Positions 1 through 11,372 of a DNA stretch of 64,000 nt are shown here, one piece after another. The notes under the pieces were generated by a model. It did not search any database. It saw only the letters and a list, made by a program, of their open reading frames with translations, and was not told where the DNA came from. A program made the position numbers and the translations under genes. Positions within the stretch are counted from its first letter, which is position 1. Each line of letters starts with the position of its first letter. The stretch is taken from positions 605,513 to 669,512 of the forward strand of contig CM042565.1 in NCBI GenBank assembly GCA_023630585.1, given 5' to 3'. The stretch comes from Cranoglanis bouderius (Eukaryota; Chordata; Actinopteri; Siluriformes; Cranoglanididae).

Positions 1-717
<717 letters not shown>

Positions 718-954
718 TAAATATTATTGTTCTTGTTCATAAATACGTTTAACCATAAAAAGGGTCTGTGAAATATAATGGTTTTGTCCTCCCTCCCCCC
801 ACCTATTGAAAGAAAGTGGTTTAGTCCAGGCATCCATAGCGTTATGCTCTTTTGCGGTCTTTTGCTCTTCTCTCTCCCGAAAGGAAGAGGTGTGTCCCTC
901 ATGCTCAGGTTTAGAAGCAAATTACTGTTTCATAACAAGTCACTACACACATAT

Positions 955-1030
955 ATTGAATTATTTAGTTTATTTAAATAAACTATTTATTTAAAATATT
1001 TATTTATTTAAATAAATATAACTATTTATT
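955..1030. repeat. AT-rich palindromic segment (copy 1)
   Basis: Bases 966-985 form a perfect 20-bp palindrome, TAGTTTATTTAAATAAACTA. A second, imperfect palindrome centred on TTTAAA follows at about 1000-1020. Copies lie near 20372-20445 (with an extra AAAATATTT repeat) and 43215-43270. The surrounding 990-1300 holds nothing I recognise. Confidence 0.8.
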
Positions 1031-1320
1031 ATTTATCTTTCTTTGTGTTGGTCTACGTTGTACACGGAGTATATACACTGCCGTTAGCAAGGGAGATTAA
1101 AATTAATTTATCAAACTATCAGATAAAAACAAGTATTTTATGTTGTTACCCCTCATGACTGGAGTCAGTGGCTCAGTTTAAAAAAATTTTGATCTTTTTT
1201 TTTGTATGTTGTCGTATTTTGATCATGTTGTTATTGCTGTAATAAAAAACAGATAAGTATACAAACCATAGCTCTTTAACCATTTGTTTGTTTTTTAAAC
1301 ATTAGATTCAGGTCACACAC

Positions 1321-1434
1321 GCGCACACACACGCCCATCTCATTAGCACCTATCACTTCGTGAAACATTAAACGCACGCGCACACACACGCCCATCTCAT
1401 TAGCACCTATCACTTCGTGAAACATTAAACGCAC
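1321..1434. repeat. 57-bp direct duplication (copy 1)
   Basis: Two adjacent 57-bp units beginning GCGCACACAC and containing CACTTCGTGAAACATTAAAC. A third diverged unit lies at about 1673-1722 after a CA tract (about 1623-1676). Confidence 0.95.
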
Positions 1435-1621
1435 GCACATACGCACGCAGAGGGTCTGAAGGAGGGGTAGGGGTGTGAAAAAGTGTGAAATCCTAGGATC
1501 CACCCATTAGGATACACACCCATAGTCATTCATGGTTTAGACGTCGCGGAGCACATCGTCTGAGTATCGTGCTGCACCTCCAGCGTTCTAACCACGGCTG
1601 TTAATTTAATTAATAGCTTTG

Positions 1622-1658
<37 letters not shown>

Positions 1659-2015
1659 ACACACACACACACACACGCACATCCCGTTAGCACCTATCAC
1701 TTCGTGAAACATTAAATACACACACACCTGGAAGATGCATCTCCACACAGACAGACAGAGGACAGGAAAAAAAAAGTCATAAACATGACCACACATGTTC
1801 ATGCGACCTTCACGAGGCCATAAATTATATAACGTGAGGGGGGTCATAAATCAATTTTTGACATAAAGTGTATGTTATAACTACTTCTGTGGATTCTTCA
1901 ATCAGTATAATCATGTGCTACTTTGCAAAACTGCAAGTCAGATTTTTGTACAAATAAAGATAAAGTATTTAAAAAAGCAGTGGTTCTTTGCAATAGAAAA
2001 TATGTTTAATGAAGA

Positions 2016-2221
2016 ATCTTCAGCCCTAATCTGAATGGGATTAGATGTACATGGGGTCCTGGGGTCTGTGATTTTATCTCCGTCTGGAGTCAGCAGTATT
2101 TGTTCTCCTCTGTCCTCCTCTGAGGCCTGTTTCACGAAGCCAGTTTCAGTGGTTAACCAGGTTTAAAGTCTGCGTTTAGTTTGAGCAAACTGTTTTTGTT
2201 TTTTTTTTTAGGGCTGAAGAT
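2016..2221. mobile_element. Possible small inverted-repeat element (MITE-like), copy 1
   Basis: The 13-bp sequence ATCTTCAGCCCTA at 2016-2028 is perfectly inverted at 2209-2221, enclosing about 180 bp with no coding potential. The interior carries GTTTCACGAAGCCAGTTTCAGTGGTTAACC, a style of sequence seen in dispersed fish repeats. No convincing target-site duplication is visible. It could be an old MITE or a chance inverted repeat. Confidence 0.35.
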
Positions 2222-2279
2222 GGATATTTTTGTTTTTTTTACTTTTTACTTATAAGTTTATAAGTTTATGCTCACTCTC

Positions 2280-2280
<1 letters not shown>

Positions 2281-2341
<61 letters not shown>

Positions 2342-2361
2342 ACACACATATATATATATTA
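2281..2361. repeat. (CA)n then (TA)n microsatellite (copy 1)
   Basis: A CA tract passing into a short TATATATA stretch. Orthologous tracts in copies 2 and 3 lie near 21709-21782 and 44548-44622 and differ in length. Confidence 0.95.
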
Positions 2362-2497
2362 TAGCATCATATCAGTGAGAGATCTGAATGCGTTGAAACT
2401 TGACAGAAATGACTTCATCAAAATCACGATGTAAACTAGTGACGTATTCTGGCCACAAGATGTCGCCATTGGGTCAGCAAAACCTTGGATGGCAATT

Positions 2498-2592
2498 TAC
2501 TTTTACATTTACATTTATGGCATTTGGCAGACGCCCTTATCCAGAGCGACTTACATTTATTTCATTTATACATCTGAGTAATTGAGGGTTAA
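2498..2592 (-). mobile_element. tRNA-derived SINE, tail fragment (copy 1)
   Basis: Contains GGCATTTGGCAGACGCCC and CCAGAGCGACTTACATTT, the conserved tail of the SINE that is more complete at 9151-9330 and 58060-58276. The tRNA-like head is missing. Confidence 0.8.
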
Positions 2593-2734
2593 TTCAAAGA
2601 CAAGCTTTACACTCTGGAATTTCAAGTCATTGAGCAAAATGCTTGTGCAGTATTGGGCAGAGCATCGTGCATAAAATTGGGTCTAATGAAGAGTATGAAT
2701 AAAAGAAAACACCACAACAGACATTCTGAGTGAA

Positions 2735-3660
2735 TTTGAAGATTTATTCATAGGACTGGGTTGTGTTCCTAGAGTTCATCACATTCAGACAAATCCCAAG
2801 GTCACGCCAGTGATTCATCCTCCCAGGAAAGTGCCAGTGGCCCACGGAAAAAAAGACATTAAAACAGAACTGAAACTCATGGAAAAGATGGGTGTCGTCA
2901 AAAAACAGACTGGGTGCACAGAGCGGGTAAATAGCACGGTGACAATAGTAAAACCTAACAAGATTAGGATCTGCATAGACCCTCAAGATCTAAACAAAGC
3001 AATAAGAAAGGAGCACAATCCTCTCAAATCACTTGAGGAGATTCTTGCAGAAATGGCTAGAGCCAAGATATATTTAGTGGTGTATGGAAATCAATGATTT
3101 TGTCAAATTCAACTGAATGATGACAGTTCTAAACTCTGTACATTTAACCCACTGTTCGGGAGGTATAGTTTTCCAAGGCTTCCTTTTGGGATTTCATCAA
3201 CTCCAGAGGTGTTCCAAAGGTGCATCTGGAAGGATTGGAAGGAGTTGTTAATGTAATGGATGACATTCTGGTGTGGTGTGCTTCTGTGTGTGGATTACTA
3301 TTCCAGGTACCCTGAAATTGCAAAGTCATTGTTCAAAAATCAATGTTCGCCAGACATGGAGTATCAGATGAACTCTTTACAGATAATGGTAGATAGCTTG
3401 AAGTGTTGAAATGCAAGTGATAAGTGATACCTGACAAACATGAACAACTAAGGTATTACCTAGTTCAAATGCCAGACACTCACATCTTCAGAAGGAATAG
3501 AAGAGACCTGCTGAAAACAAATGAGACAATGTTTCCTTAAACTCAAACTGAGAATGTTGAGGACTTACCTGTTGTTTCAAAAAATGTAGAATTGAATTCA
3601 GATGTAGAATTGAATTTAGAACAGGAAAACAACGCGGATATCGTTCAGATCTATGGTTTT
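2735..3660 (+). pseudogene. Ty3/Gypsy LTR-retrotransposon pol remnant (copy 1)
   Basis: The plus strand encodes a decayed pol fragment. The open part (2810-3097) is the N-terminal reverse-transcriptase region, with the Gypsy-type block around IRICIDPQDLNKAI. After a stop, further RT pieces follow (LCTFNPLFGRYSF and RLPFGIS at about 3130-3195). The catalytic YxDD region is lost to stops and a deletion. Integrase-like text (DYYSRYPEIAK at about 3290-3325, then DELFTDNG at about 3370-3395) is joined almost directly to the RT, so RNase H and much of the integrase have been deleted. No LTRs or gag are recognisable. It is a non-functional relic, present in all three copies. Confidence 0.85.
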
Positions 3661-5630
3661 GACCTGGAACTTTATCGCCGGCATGGAGACCAATGACGTT
3701 CCTCTGTTTTGAAGGTTACAACCAACCTCATCAACACACGTTGCAATCAAAATATATTTATACAAAAATATTCACAAAAGCATTCTCTGCCGTGCTCGAG
3801 CAATAATAATTTTGTACATTTTTTAAAAGAATAGCTGCAGGTTGTTTAAAAACGGTCAACAATATTGCAGGCAAAATGTTCTCATAGGTGATGTATCTGT
3901 TTCTCCGCAGTAATAATCATGAACACCATCTCATATGGTAATTGGTCTGCACTTATATAGCGCCTTTTAACCTTCGCAGTTCACAAAGAGCTTTACACTG
4001 TGTCTCATTCACCACGTTTTTATAAATGAAGCATATTAAATTCAAAAATACAGTTGGTCTAGTTTAACAATTGTGGCTTTTTCAAATTAGGTCGTATTAG
4101 TAAATTAGTTTTTCTTTTCTACTTCTTCTTATTATTTTTTTTTTTTCATTTTTATTTATTTATTTATTTTTTTTTACAAAAGACAATATATCTATCAGAA
4201 GATATCTATTGAATTAGAATTAGTGCAGATGTGTAGTGAGTGAGAAAAATTCAATTTTATTGATAAAAACACAGGGAGAATTTAGTGTATATATCGTTTT
4301 GAAAAATTGTTTGATTACAAAAATAAATGAAGAGAATCACAGCATATAGTGTGACTCTGATCAACAGCAGATGGCGCTTTAGGGCACGAGTTCTCATTCA
4401 TAAAAACACAGTATCAGATAGACAGAAAGAGACAGACAGGTGAAGCAATGTAAGTATTACTTGTATTATTTTACACAGTGAATTAGGACAGCTTTTACCT
4501 CAAATCAACATATACGTCTCATGTCATTAACAGCAGTTAGCTAACATTAGCATACAGTAGGTGTGTATTTATAAATCAACATCTGATTTATTTATTTTAT
4601 TATATTTTTTTTTTACTTGACAGAATGTTCCAGTGGGTTTTGTGGTACACTTGGGTTTTTACGGTGATGGAGGCAAAATTTCACGTTTTTTAAACATAAT
4701 TGTAAACACAGTATAAAGATGGAGGTGAAGTAAATGACCCTTTGTATCATGTCTATAATATGACAGATGTTACGTAGATGCAAAAAGCAAAAGAGATCAA
4801 CACACACATGTTTCCCCCCCAGGCGAATAATAACAAAGAGAAATTAATGGCAAACTTGTTATCAAATAAGAAATGACTGAGCACAAAGTAATACATTTTT
4901 TACCCGTAAGTAAGAAATATTTCTTTTTAGTTTACTGCTAAGATAATGAGAAATGTAATACGTTATAAGGAGTCTTAACATATAATGCAACAGTTACTTC
5001 ACATAACAATTTGAAGTGCAAAATAAATGTGCCGCTTTGTCACTAAGGCAGAGCATTAATTATACACAAGAATATTGCGTGTTTGTAATATTTGTAACAG
5101 GAGTGCAATTAGAATTGAAGATTTAACGTGAGTTAATTAAATGTAAGAAAAGTGGACGATATGATACAAGTTGTTCCTTTAGAAGAATATTTTCCAGCTG
5201 CAAAAAAGAATTATGTAGAGACTTTATTATGTGTAAGACAGTAGCAAAGTAAGTTTAAGTAAAATAATTCCCTATAAAACACATTTAACCAGGAGCCTGA
5301 ATAATAAACCTGTGATAATTATAATGCCCTTGTTTTATGCTTTAGGCGTGTCATTAGATCTAATTGTAGATAAGTAGTATTTTATTGTTAATTCACTCGG
5401 AAATACGTGTTTAACGCCACCTGAATGGACATTCAATCAGTTACATCGTGGGAGCGGCAGTGGGCCATCAAGAACCATCCATGAACAAAGGGTTACATGA
5501 GTTTAATTATCTTTCAGAAAGACATCTGTCTAGACAATCCTATCGCCTCACCATGTGGGGTTCATACCTTTAACGCCACCAGTACCATGAGAATGGAAAG
5601 TGATCACATCAAATGCCACCCTTCATTTAC
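3661..5630. other. Non-coding AT-rich interval (copy 1)
   Basis: No gene is recognisable. A short stretch at about 3950-4015 (CACTTATATAGCGCCTTTT, then CAAAGAGCTTTACACTGT) resembles a dispersed repeat common in fish genomes. T-rich tracts lie at about 4125-4175 and 4600-4615. The weak minus-strand frame at 4613-4807 has no recognisable domain. Homologous intervals are 23082-25050 and 45921-47890. Confidence 0.6.
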
Positions 5631-5659
5631 ATTTGAGTGAAACTTCATTTACTTTACAT

Positions 5660-5880
5660 GCAGAAACCCTGGTTTGAAATACTGTATAAAAGGTCTGTGA
5701 GTTCGTTCAGGGCCCATTTTGACTCCGAGGAACCCGAAGTGCTTCACGTACTTTGCCATTGCCATTCTGCAATAAAGCTACTCTTCATTGAGATCTTCGA
5801 GATCGGCAGCTTCTTTTTTTTCTTACGTTGGCGAGACATCCAGCGAGGGATTCCTGAAAAAAAAAGCAGGAAAAGGTAAG
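5660..5880 (+). promoter_or_regulatory. LTR-like promoter and leader (copy 1)
   Basis: Signals occur in the order expected of an LTR followed by a leader: TATA-like CTGTATAAAAGG (about 5681), a polyadenylation signal AATAAA (about 5771), a T-rich stretch, then TTGGCGAGACATCCAGCGAG (about 5828), which could be a primer-binding site because it starts with TGG, then a splice-donor-like AAAGGTAAGA (about 5873). No coding remnant follows directly and no left LTR edge was found. It could be a solo LTR plus leader of an old retroelement, or a chance order of signals. Confidence 0.35.
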
Positions 5881-5899
5881 AAAGACGGGTTTTTCTTCT

Positions 5900-6690
5900 T
5901 TTGTGCTGTTTCTTTCTTTCTTTCTTTTTTGTCAGGGAACCGCCTCGTTTAAAAATATCTAGAAAGAAGTTAGGGTTAAAATAGAAAAGAATTTAGTTTA
6001 TTCAGCATTAATAGGAGCCTGTTAAGGCCTCTTAAGCCTGTTCTGTACAATTCTGTTTAAGATTCTAACGTAATTGAACCAATCCGATGCAGTGTGGTGG
6101 CGGAATTGTAAGTTACCTTAGTTTTTAAAGTAACTGAAACTCGTTAGGCGCCATTCCACCGAATGGGCGACATTTGCCTGTTGTAACTTTTAAAAATTAA
6201 AATTCATTATTTTTAAAAATCTTTTTTCAACACTGAATCTAATAGCGCACATTTTCCACTGTTCAAGATGTATACTGGTCAATCTCGGGTAACTTTATTT
6301 AATTTTTTACAAGTTTTCAAAGTGGGAGATGGACGCATTTTTCTCAGTCCTGTTACCAAAAATCATGCATCTTTTAAAAAGCAAGTTTAAAAGTTTAAAA
6401 TTTCTTTCTTTTCTTCCCACAAAAGTATTTAAAGAAATGGTTCGTTGCGTGTTTAAATAATTGATATTTCTCACAAAAAAATCAGTATATATGCACACTA
6501 TGTGCTTTTTTTTTTTTTTTAAATGCAAAGCCATTTTTTCATTTCAAAGGAAACCTAAACCTCAGGTTTAATTTATTTTTTTATCATGTAATTAATTAAA
6601 CTGTTGGTTAAATGATGGACACAATTGAGAAAAGCAGTGGGTTAACTGTATTTTTTAGAGAAAAACAATTTAATAACAGGAATGTGCGTC
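5900..6690. other. Non-coding interval (copy 1)
   Basis: AT-rich DNA with TTTC repeats (about 5912-5930) and a T run (about 6506). No gene is recognised. Homologues lie at about 25320-26110 and 48160-48950. Confidence 0.6.
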
Positions 6691-6694
6691 CGTA

Positions 6695-6795
6695 CTCTCT
6701 CGCGCTCTCTCTCGCTCTCTCTCTTTCTGTGTGTGTGTGTGTGTGTGTGTGGGGGGGGGGGGGTGTATGTCTGTGAGTGTGTGTGTGTCTGTGTT
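6695..6795. repeat. TC, TG and G13 simple-sequence cluster (copy 1)
   Basis: CTCT-type repeats pass into (TG)n and then a run of 13 G (6751-6763). Copy 2 has (TG)n followed by GGGGGTGGGGGTGGGGG (about 26119-26250). Copy 3 has (TG)n followed by 27 G (49036-49062), then jumps to the coiled-coil sequence. Confidence 0.95.
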
Positions 6796-6847
6796 CGCAA
6801 ACCTTACAATATGACCTGTTTACACACCAATACAGTGGGGTCATTTG

Positions 6848-7706
6848 TTATTTTGGGGACCTAAAATCGAGTCCCCACAATATTAAGCGTTGCATCATGT
6901 CTATTTTATCGAGCTGAACACCTCCCCCCCCCCCCCTTAAAATTTTGGAGACAAAATTTTTAAGGGTTCTGGTCAAGCTGGTTTTCACAATGTTGGACAC
7001 CATCTGAAAGAAGCGCACCATCTTCTCCCACTGCTCCTTCACTCTCCCCATGGCATCCATACCTTTGACCAGCATTTGTATGGTGGTGTTAAAGTCTATC
7101 TCTTTGACCTCACAGTTCCTCATGGTGATCAGGATTTCAGTCAGCTCCTTTTGGTTCTTCTCCATGTTCTCTACACTTTTCTCATAGATCTCTCTTGTCT
7201 TGTCCAGTTGAGCTCGGCTCTGCTCTATGTGGAACCTGGCGTTCTCTGATGCCCTTTCTGAAACATTCACCTTCTCGGATTTACTTTCTTCTTGATACAT
7301 CATTGGTTGTTTGGGAGTCAGAGAAGGAGACTTTGTGATGTCTTTACTTTTGCTGTCGAAAATGCGAGCTGATTCAGTCAGTTTTCTGATCCTTTCAATC
7401 AACTCATTTGCTTTGGCATCTTCACATTTCCCCTCTGGTGCATACTTTGCTAGTTCTGCAGAGATTGCAATGTCCTCATCACATATGTTTTGGGCATCCT
7501 GTTTTGCTTTGCAGTTTGGGCTTTTTTCTAAACTCTCCTTGATTCTTTTGAACTGATCTGCCTGGAAATCTGTTACTGTAGCTTTATTCTTTTGATCATA
7601 CAAGTCTTTCCAGTTAATCGTGTTGTCCTGCAAAAATGTTTGAACATTCTCTGTGCATTTTAGGATTTCTGCAGACTTGCTATAAATATTAATTACATCA
7701 ACACCA
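6848..7706 (-). CDS. Unidentified coiled-coil protein exon, fused in frame to an RTE fragment (copy 1)
   Basis: The C-terminal three quarters of a 368-aa open frame (6848-7954). About 260 residues are strongly charged (Lys/Glu-rich), predicted long helices, ending in a more hydrophobic helix around WEKMVRFFQMVSNIVKT. I do not recognise the family. The first ~80 residues of the frame (7707-7954) are LINE reverse transcriptase, broken off after EQQYG where the catalytic half should follow. Just inside the junction the minus strand reads ATTTATAG then TCTGCAG, both usable as splice acceptors, so this may be the last exon of a host gene with a LINE fragment in the preceding intron. The C-terminus runs through a 13-base C run into unrelated sequence. 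Confidence 0.5.
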
Positions 7707-8895
7707 CCATACTGCTGCTCACAAATGCTCACTTCTCCCCTTAGCCTTGCTTCCACTACTCTTTCCCACAACTTCATTGTATGGCTCATCAGCTTAATAC
7801 CTCTGTAGTTTCCACAACTCTGCACATCTCCCTTGTTCTTAAAAATCGGCACCAAAACACTTCTCCTCCATTCCTCAGGCATCCTCTCACTCTCTAAGAC
7901 CTCGTTGAACAACCTAGTTAAAAACTCTACTCCATCTCTCCTAGACACTTCCATACCTCCACTGGTATGTCATCAGGACCAACCGCCTTTCCTTTCTTCA
8001 TCCTCTTCAAAGCTCTCCTAACTTCACCCTTGCTAATCCTTTCTACTTCCTGCTCAACAATATTTGCCTCTACTACTCTTCTCTCTCTGTCATTTTGCTC
8101 ATTCATCAGTTCCTCAAAGTACTCCTTCCATCTTTCCCTCACCCTCCTGTCACCTGTCAACACATTTCCATCTCTATCTTTAATCACTCTAACCTGCTGC
8201 ACATCCTTACCATCTCTGTCCCTCTGCCTCGCCAACCGATACAAATCCCTCTCACCTTCCTTACTATCTAACCTTGCATACATGTCCTCATAAGCTTTCG
8301 GTTTGGCCTTTGCCACCTCTATCTTAACCTCATGCTGCATCTCCCTATATTCCTGTCTACTTTCCTCCGTCCTCTCACTGTCCCACTTCTTCCTAGCTAA
8401 CCTCTTCTTCTGGATACTCTCCTGAACTTCCTCATTCCACCACCAAGTCTCCTTGTCTTCTTTCCTCCTTCCAGATGACACACCTAGCACCTTCCTACCT
8501 GTCTCCCTGATCACTTTGGCTGTAGTAGTCCAGTCATCTGGAAGCACCTCCTGACCACCTAAAGCCTGTCTCAACTCCTCCCTGAAAACCGCACAGCACT
8601 CTTCCTTTTCCAACTTCCACCACTTTGTCTTCTGCTCTGCCTTTGCTCTCTTCATCTTCCTCACCACCAGAGTCATCTTACACACCACCATCCTATGTTG
8701 TCTATCTACACTCTCTCCTACCACTCCTACCTACTATGGCGGTCGTTGTTAACCCGGGCCCCGACCGATCCGGTATGGAAGTCATGTTAGTGATTTGCAT
8801 ATTGAATTTGGCAAAAGTTTTACGTCGGATGCCCTTCCTGACACAACCCTCTCTATTTATCCGGGCTTGGGCCCGGCACAAAAAGTACACTGGCT
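7707..8895 (-). mobile_element. RTE-clade LINE fragment, internally deleted (copy 1)
   Basis: From right to left on the minus strand: a 5' leader-like part (about 8725-8895, containing GGATAAATAGAGAGGG and CCGGGTTAACAACGACCGCC), then the frame 7927-8724, which matches the linker upstream of RT in fish RTE elements (WWWNEEVQ, RLARQRDRDGKDVQQ, GKAVGPDDIPVEVWK), then after a 1-bp frameshift near 7940 the start of RT (NYRGIKLMSHTMKLWERVVE). The endonuclease domain is absent and RT stops before its catalytic motifs, so both an internal and a 3' part are lost. Loss of the 3' end is atypical for ordinary LINE 5' truncation and implies a later deletion or rearrangement. Confidence 0.85.
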
Positions 8896-9150
8896 TGTGA
8901 CCTCCTGTGGCTAGATTGTGTAACAAACACTTATAATAAACAATATCCACTTTACTCCGACACACAGAAACAAAACGCTCAGAAACCACAACTGAATATC
9001 AGCTAAATAAAAGCTACATCAATCCCAGACTCTGACTGAACTGCACATGACTGAGAGGAGGAAAGTTGTGTTTGAGAAGAAAAGATCCAGAGAGTGTGTT
9101 CTGCTGGAGACCGGACTGTTCTTCCTGATCTGTTCTGTCTATTGAGCTTG

Positions 9151-9330
9151 TACATTTACATTTACGGCATTTGGCAGACGCCCTTATCCAGAGCGACTTA
9201 CATTTATTTCATTTATACATCTGAGCAGTTGAGGGTTAAGGGCCTCGCTCAAGGGGCCCAACAGTGGTGGCTTGGCGGTGCTGGGGTTTGAACTCATGAC
9301 CTTCCGACCAGTAGCCCAATGCCTACCACT
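9151..9330 (-). mobile_element. tRNA-derived SINE (copy 1)
   Basis: Read on the minus strand it has a B-box-like GGTCATGAGTTCAAACCCC, a body with GTTGGGCCCC and CCCTTAACCCTCAACTG, and the tail GTCGCTCTGGATAAGGGCG ending in AAATGTAAATGTA. This is the architecture of Pol III tRNA-derived SINEs in ostariophysan fish. The A-box end is lost at about 9330. Confidence 0.85.
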
Positions 9331-10145
9331 GCACGTGTGTCATGTGTACCGTTGTACATGTGACTGTGGGACATTCCCTGTACACACACTGCTATGGAAA
9401 TGAGTGTTTTCATACTGTGTCACAGTTTCCACTGTCTCTTTAACCCGGGTTATAGTTTTATGAACTTGTTTGTTTGTTTGTTTTTTACAAACAAAGTTAA
9501 ACTCTTTAAAAAAGGTTTCCATCTGGTACCTTAATATATTTTCAGTTTGTTCTTTCAGGAGAGCCAGTGAAGCTTCCTTTACAGGAAGAACCCTGATATC
9601 TTCTAGACTAACGACCTGAACACCTCAGAACACTCTGCTTACAGAGAGACACACGATGAACCCCAGACGAGTTGCACAAACATTACACTACACTCTTACA
9701 AAACATGGTTCCCTCAGGGTTCTTCAGCTAGTTAAAGGTTCCTGGTAAAGAGAGAACCTGAGCAAGAACTAGTGAACACCTCGGGGTTGTAAGTGTGTAA
9801 AACAGTGAAACAGTGTGATGGTGAGAGCAGAAATGAAGTTTACACTTTTAAAAGTGTGGAAATGAGATTTATTATCAATTCACTTTTACACAATAGAAAA
9901 AATGTTTTTTAAAAAAATAGGAAATGATTGACAGACATCATTAGATTTTTTTCTAAGATACATTCCAAATCTTTCCATGAGATGAGCACAAGATAAAATA
10001 CATAATTATACTGAACATGACCGACATTTAACACGTATAAATAAATATGTCAACATTTATCACTTAATGAAATAAATAGCTTTTGTTTTTATTGTTCTAC
10101 ATTCACAGCAACAAGCTTTGGTCACATTTCTGAGAATAAGCACCT
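9331..10145. other. Non-coding interval (copy 1)
   Basis: No gene is recognised. A stretch at about 9700-9760 (GGTTCCCTCAGGGTTCTTCA) resembles GGTTCTT-type dispersed fish repeats. Homologues lie at 28764-29578 and 51246-52062. Confidence 0.55.
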
Positions 10146-10149
10146 GATT

Positions 10150-10150
<1 letters not shown>

Positions 10151-10230
<80 letters not shown>

Positions 10231-10263
10231 GGGAGAGAGAGATGAGAGAGAGAGAGGGAGAGA

Positions 10264-10343
<80 letters not shown>

Positions 10344-10363
10344 GAGAGAGAGAGAGAGAGAGA
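10151..10363. repeat. (GA)n array (copy 1)
   Basis: About 213 bp of GA with scattered GG interruptions. Counterparts are about 121 bp (29581-29701) and about 69 bp (52065-52133). Confidence 0.98.
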
Positions 10364-10449
10364 TGCTGTAAAGTTTCTGTAACTCCCTCAGTGTCCTGGT
10401 GTAATAAAGTCATCATTACAGAATATGGCTGTGTGAACAAGCAGCAGAT

Positions 10450-10511
10450 CCTATCTATCTATCTATCTATCTATCTATCTGTTTGTTTGTTTGTTTGTTT
10501 GTTTATTTATT
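10450..10511. repeat. Tetranucleotide repeat (CTAT)n(GTTT)n (copy 1)
   Basis: CTAT units pass into GTTT units, between GCAGCAGATC and TAGCTTTAACG. Confidence 0.97.
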
Positions 10512-11229
10512 AGCTTTAACGTTTACCCTCCCCGGAGTCTGACTCGCTTTAATCTCTGTGCTTTAGTCTCCTGTAATGCTTTTTATTGGTTTATTCCCTT
10601 ATATTGGTGTTTTATTTCATTGCCTGGTTTGGACTGACCTGAGGACTTTATGTGCTGGAGAAATAAACATGAGCCGACCTGCAGGTCAGCAGGAACACAC
10701 TCGGCCTCGGCAGTGACGGAGGTGTAGATAAAATTACACCACACACACTTAAAGTCATTAAGGAAACAGGTACAGTAAATACATAAAGTACATAAATAAA
10801 TGGGTATGTGAGTAAATAAGTAACAGCATAAAGAAACGATTCTAGACTTTCATTTGAAATCCATCATGGCCGCTGTTTGCGTCTATCACTGATCGACACT
10901 GCGGGACACGTCGCTTCATAGTTTTTGTTTCTGTGTGGTGAATCGGCACACACACACACTCGGTACAGAGGTACAGAAGTGTACACACGTGTAAACCGGC
11001 TAACGTGGTGCAGTAATCATGCACCATCACGGCCATGTGGTAGAGGCACAGGAATAAAACCTGAGCTGAACACCATGACGTTACAGGTTCTGAGATATAA
11101 GTGAAATGTAAGAGTTTATATAAACACTAATAACAGTGAATAACAGGACACACTGCTGCACTAAAACCCTTTCGTTTACAGGTTACACTCGAGCACGGGG
11201 TTTTCCTGCTTTTACCCAATGCACATAAA

Positions 11230-11275
<46 letters not shown>

Positions 11276-11372
11276 CCCACCATTGGGACCCTGAGTAATG
11301 CTTAACCATAACCGTGGATAATGCACGACTCCTAACGGGAAATAAACGACCAATTATCCTACATAATGATCC
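10512..11372. other. 3' region of the Ig receptor gene (copy 1)
   Basis: Downstream of the Ig gene stop codon on the minus strand. Several minus-strand AATAAA signals lie at about 10580-10616 and could end a 3' UTR of roughly 770 nt. A TG microsatellite of 40 bp sits at 11233-11272 inside it (55 bp in copy 2 at 30534-30588, about 71 bp in copy 3 at 53004-53074). Confidence 0.5.

Noticed and set aside
7311..7556. Plus-strand frames opposite the coiled-coil and RTE sequence (also 7967-8293, 27415-27741 and 49884-50210)
   Set aside because: They are antisense shadows of the minus-strand LINE and coiled-coil frames.
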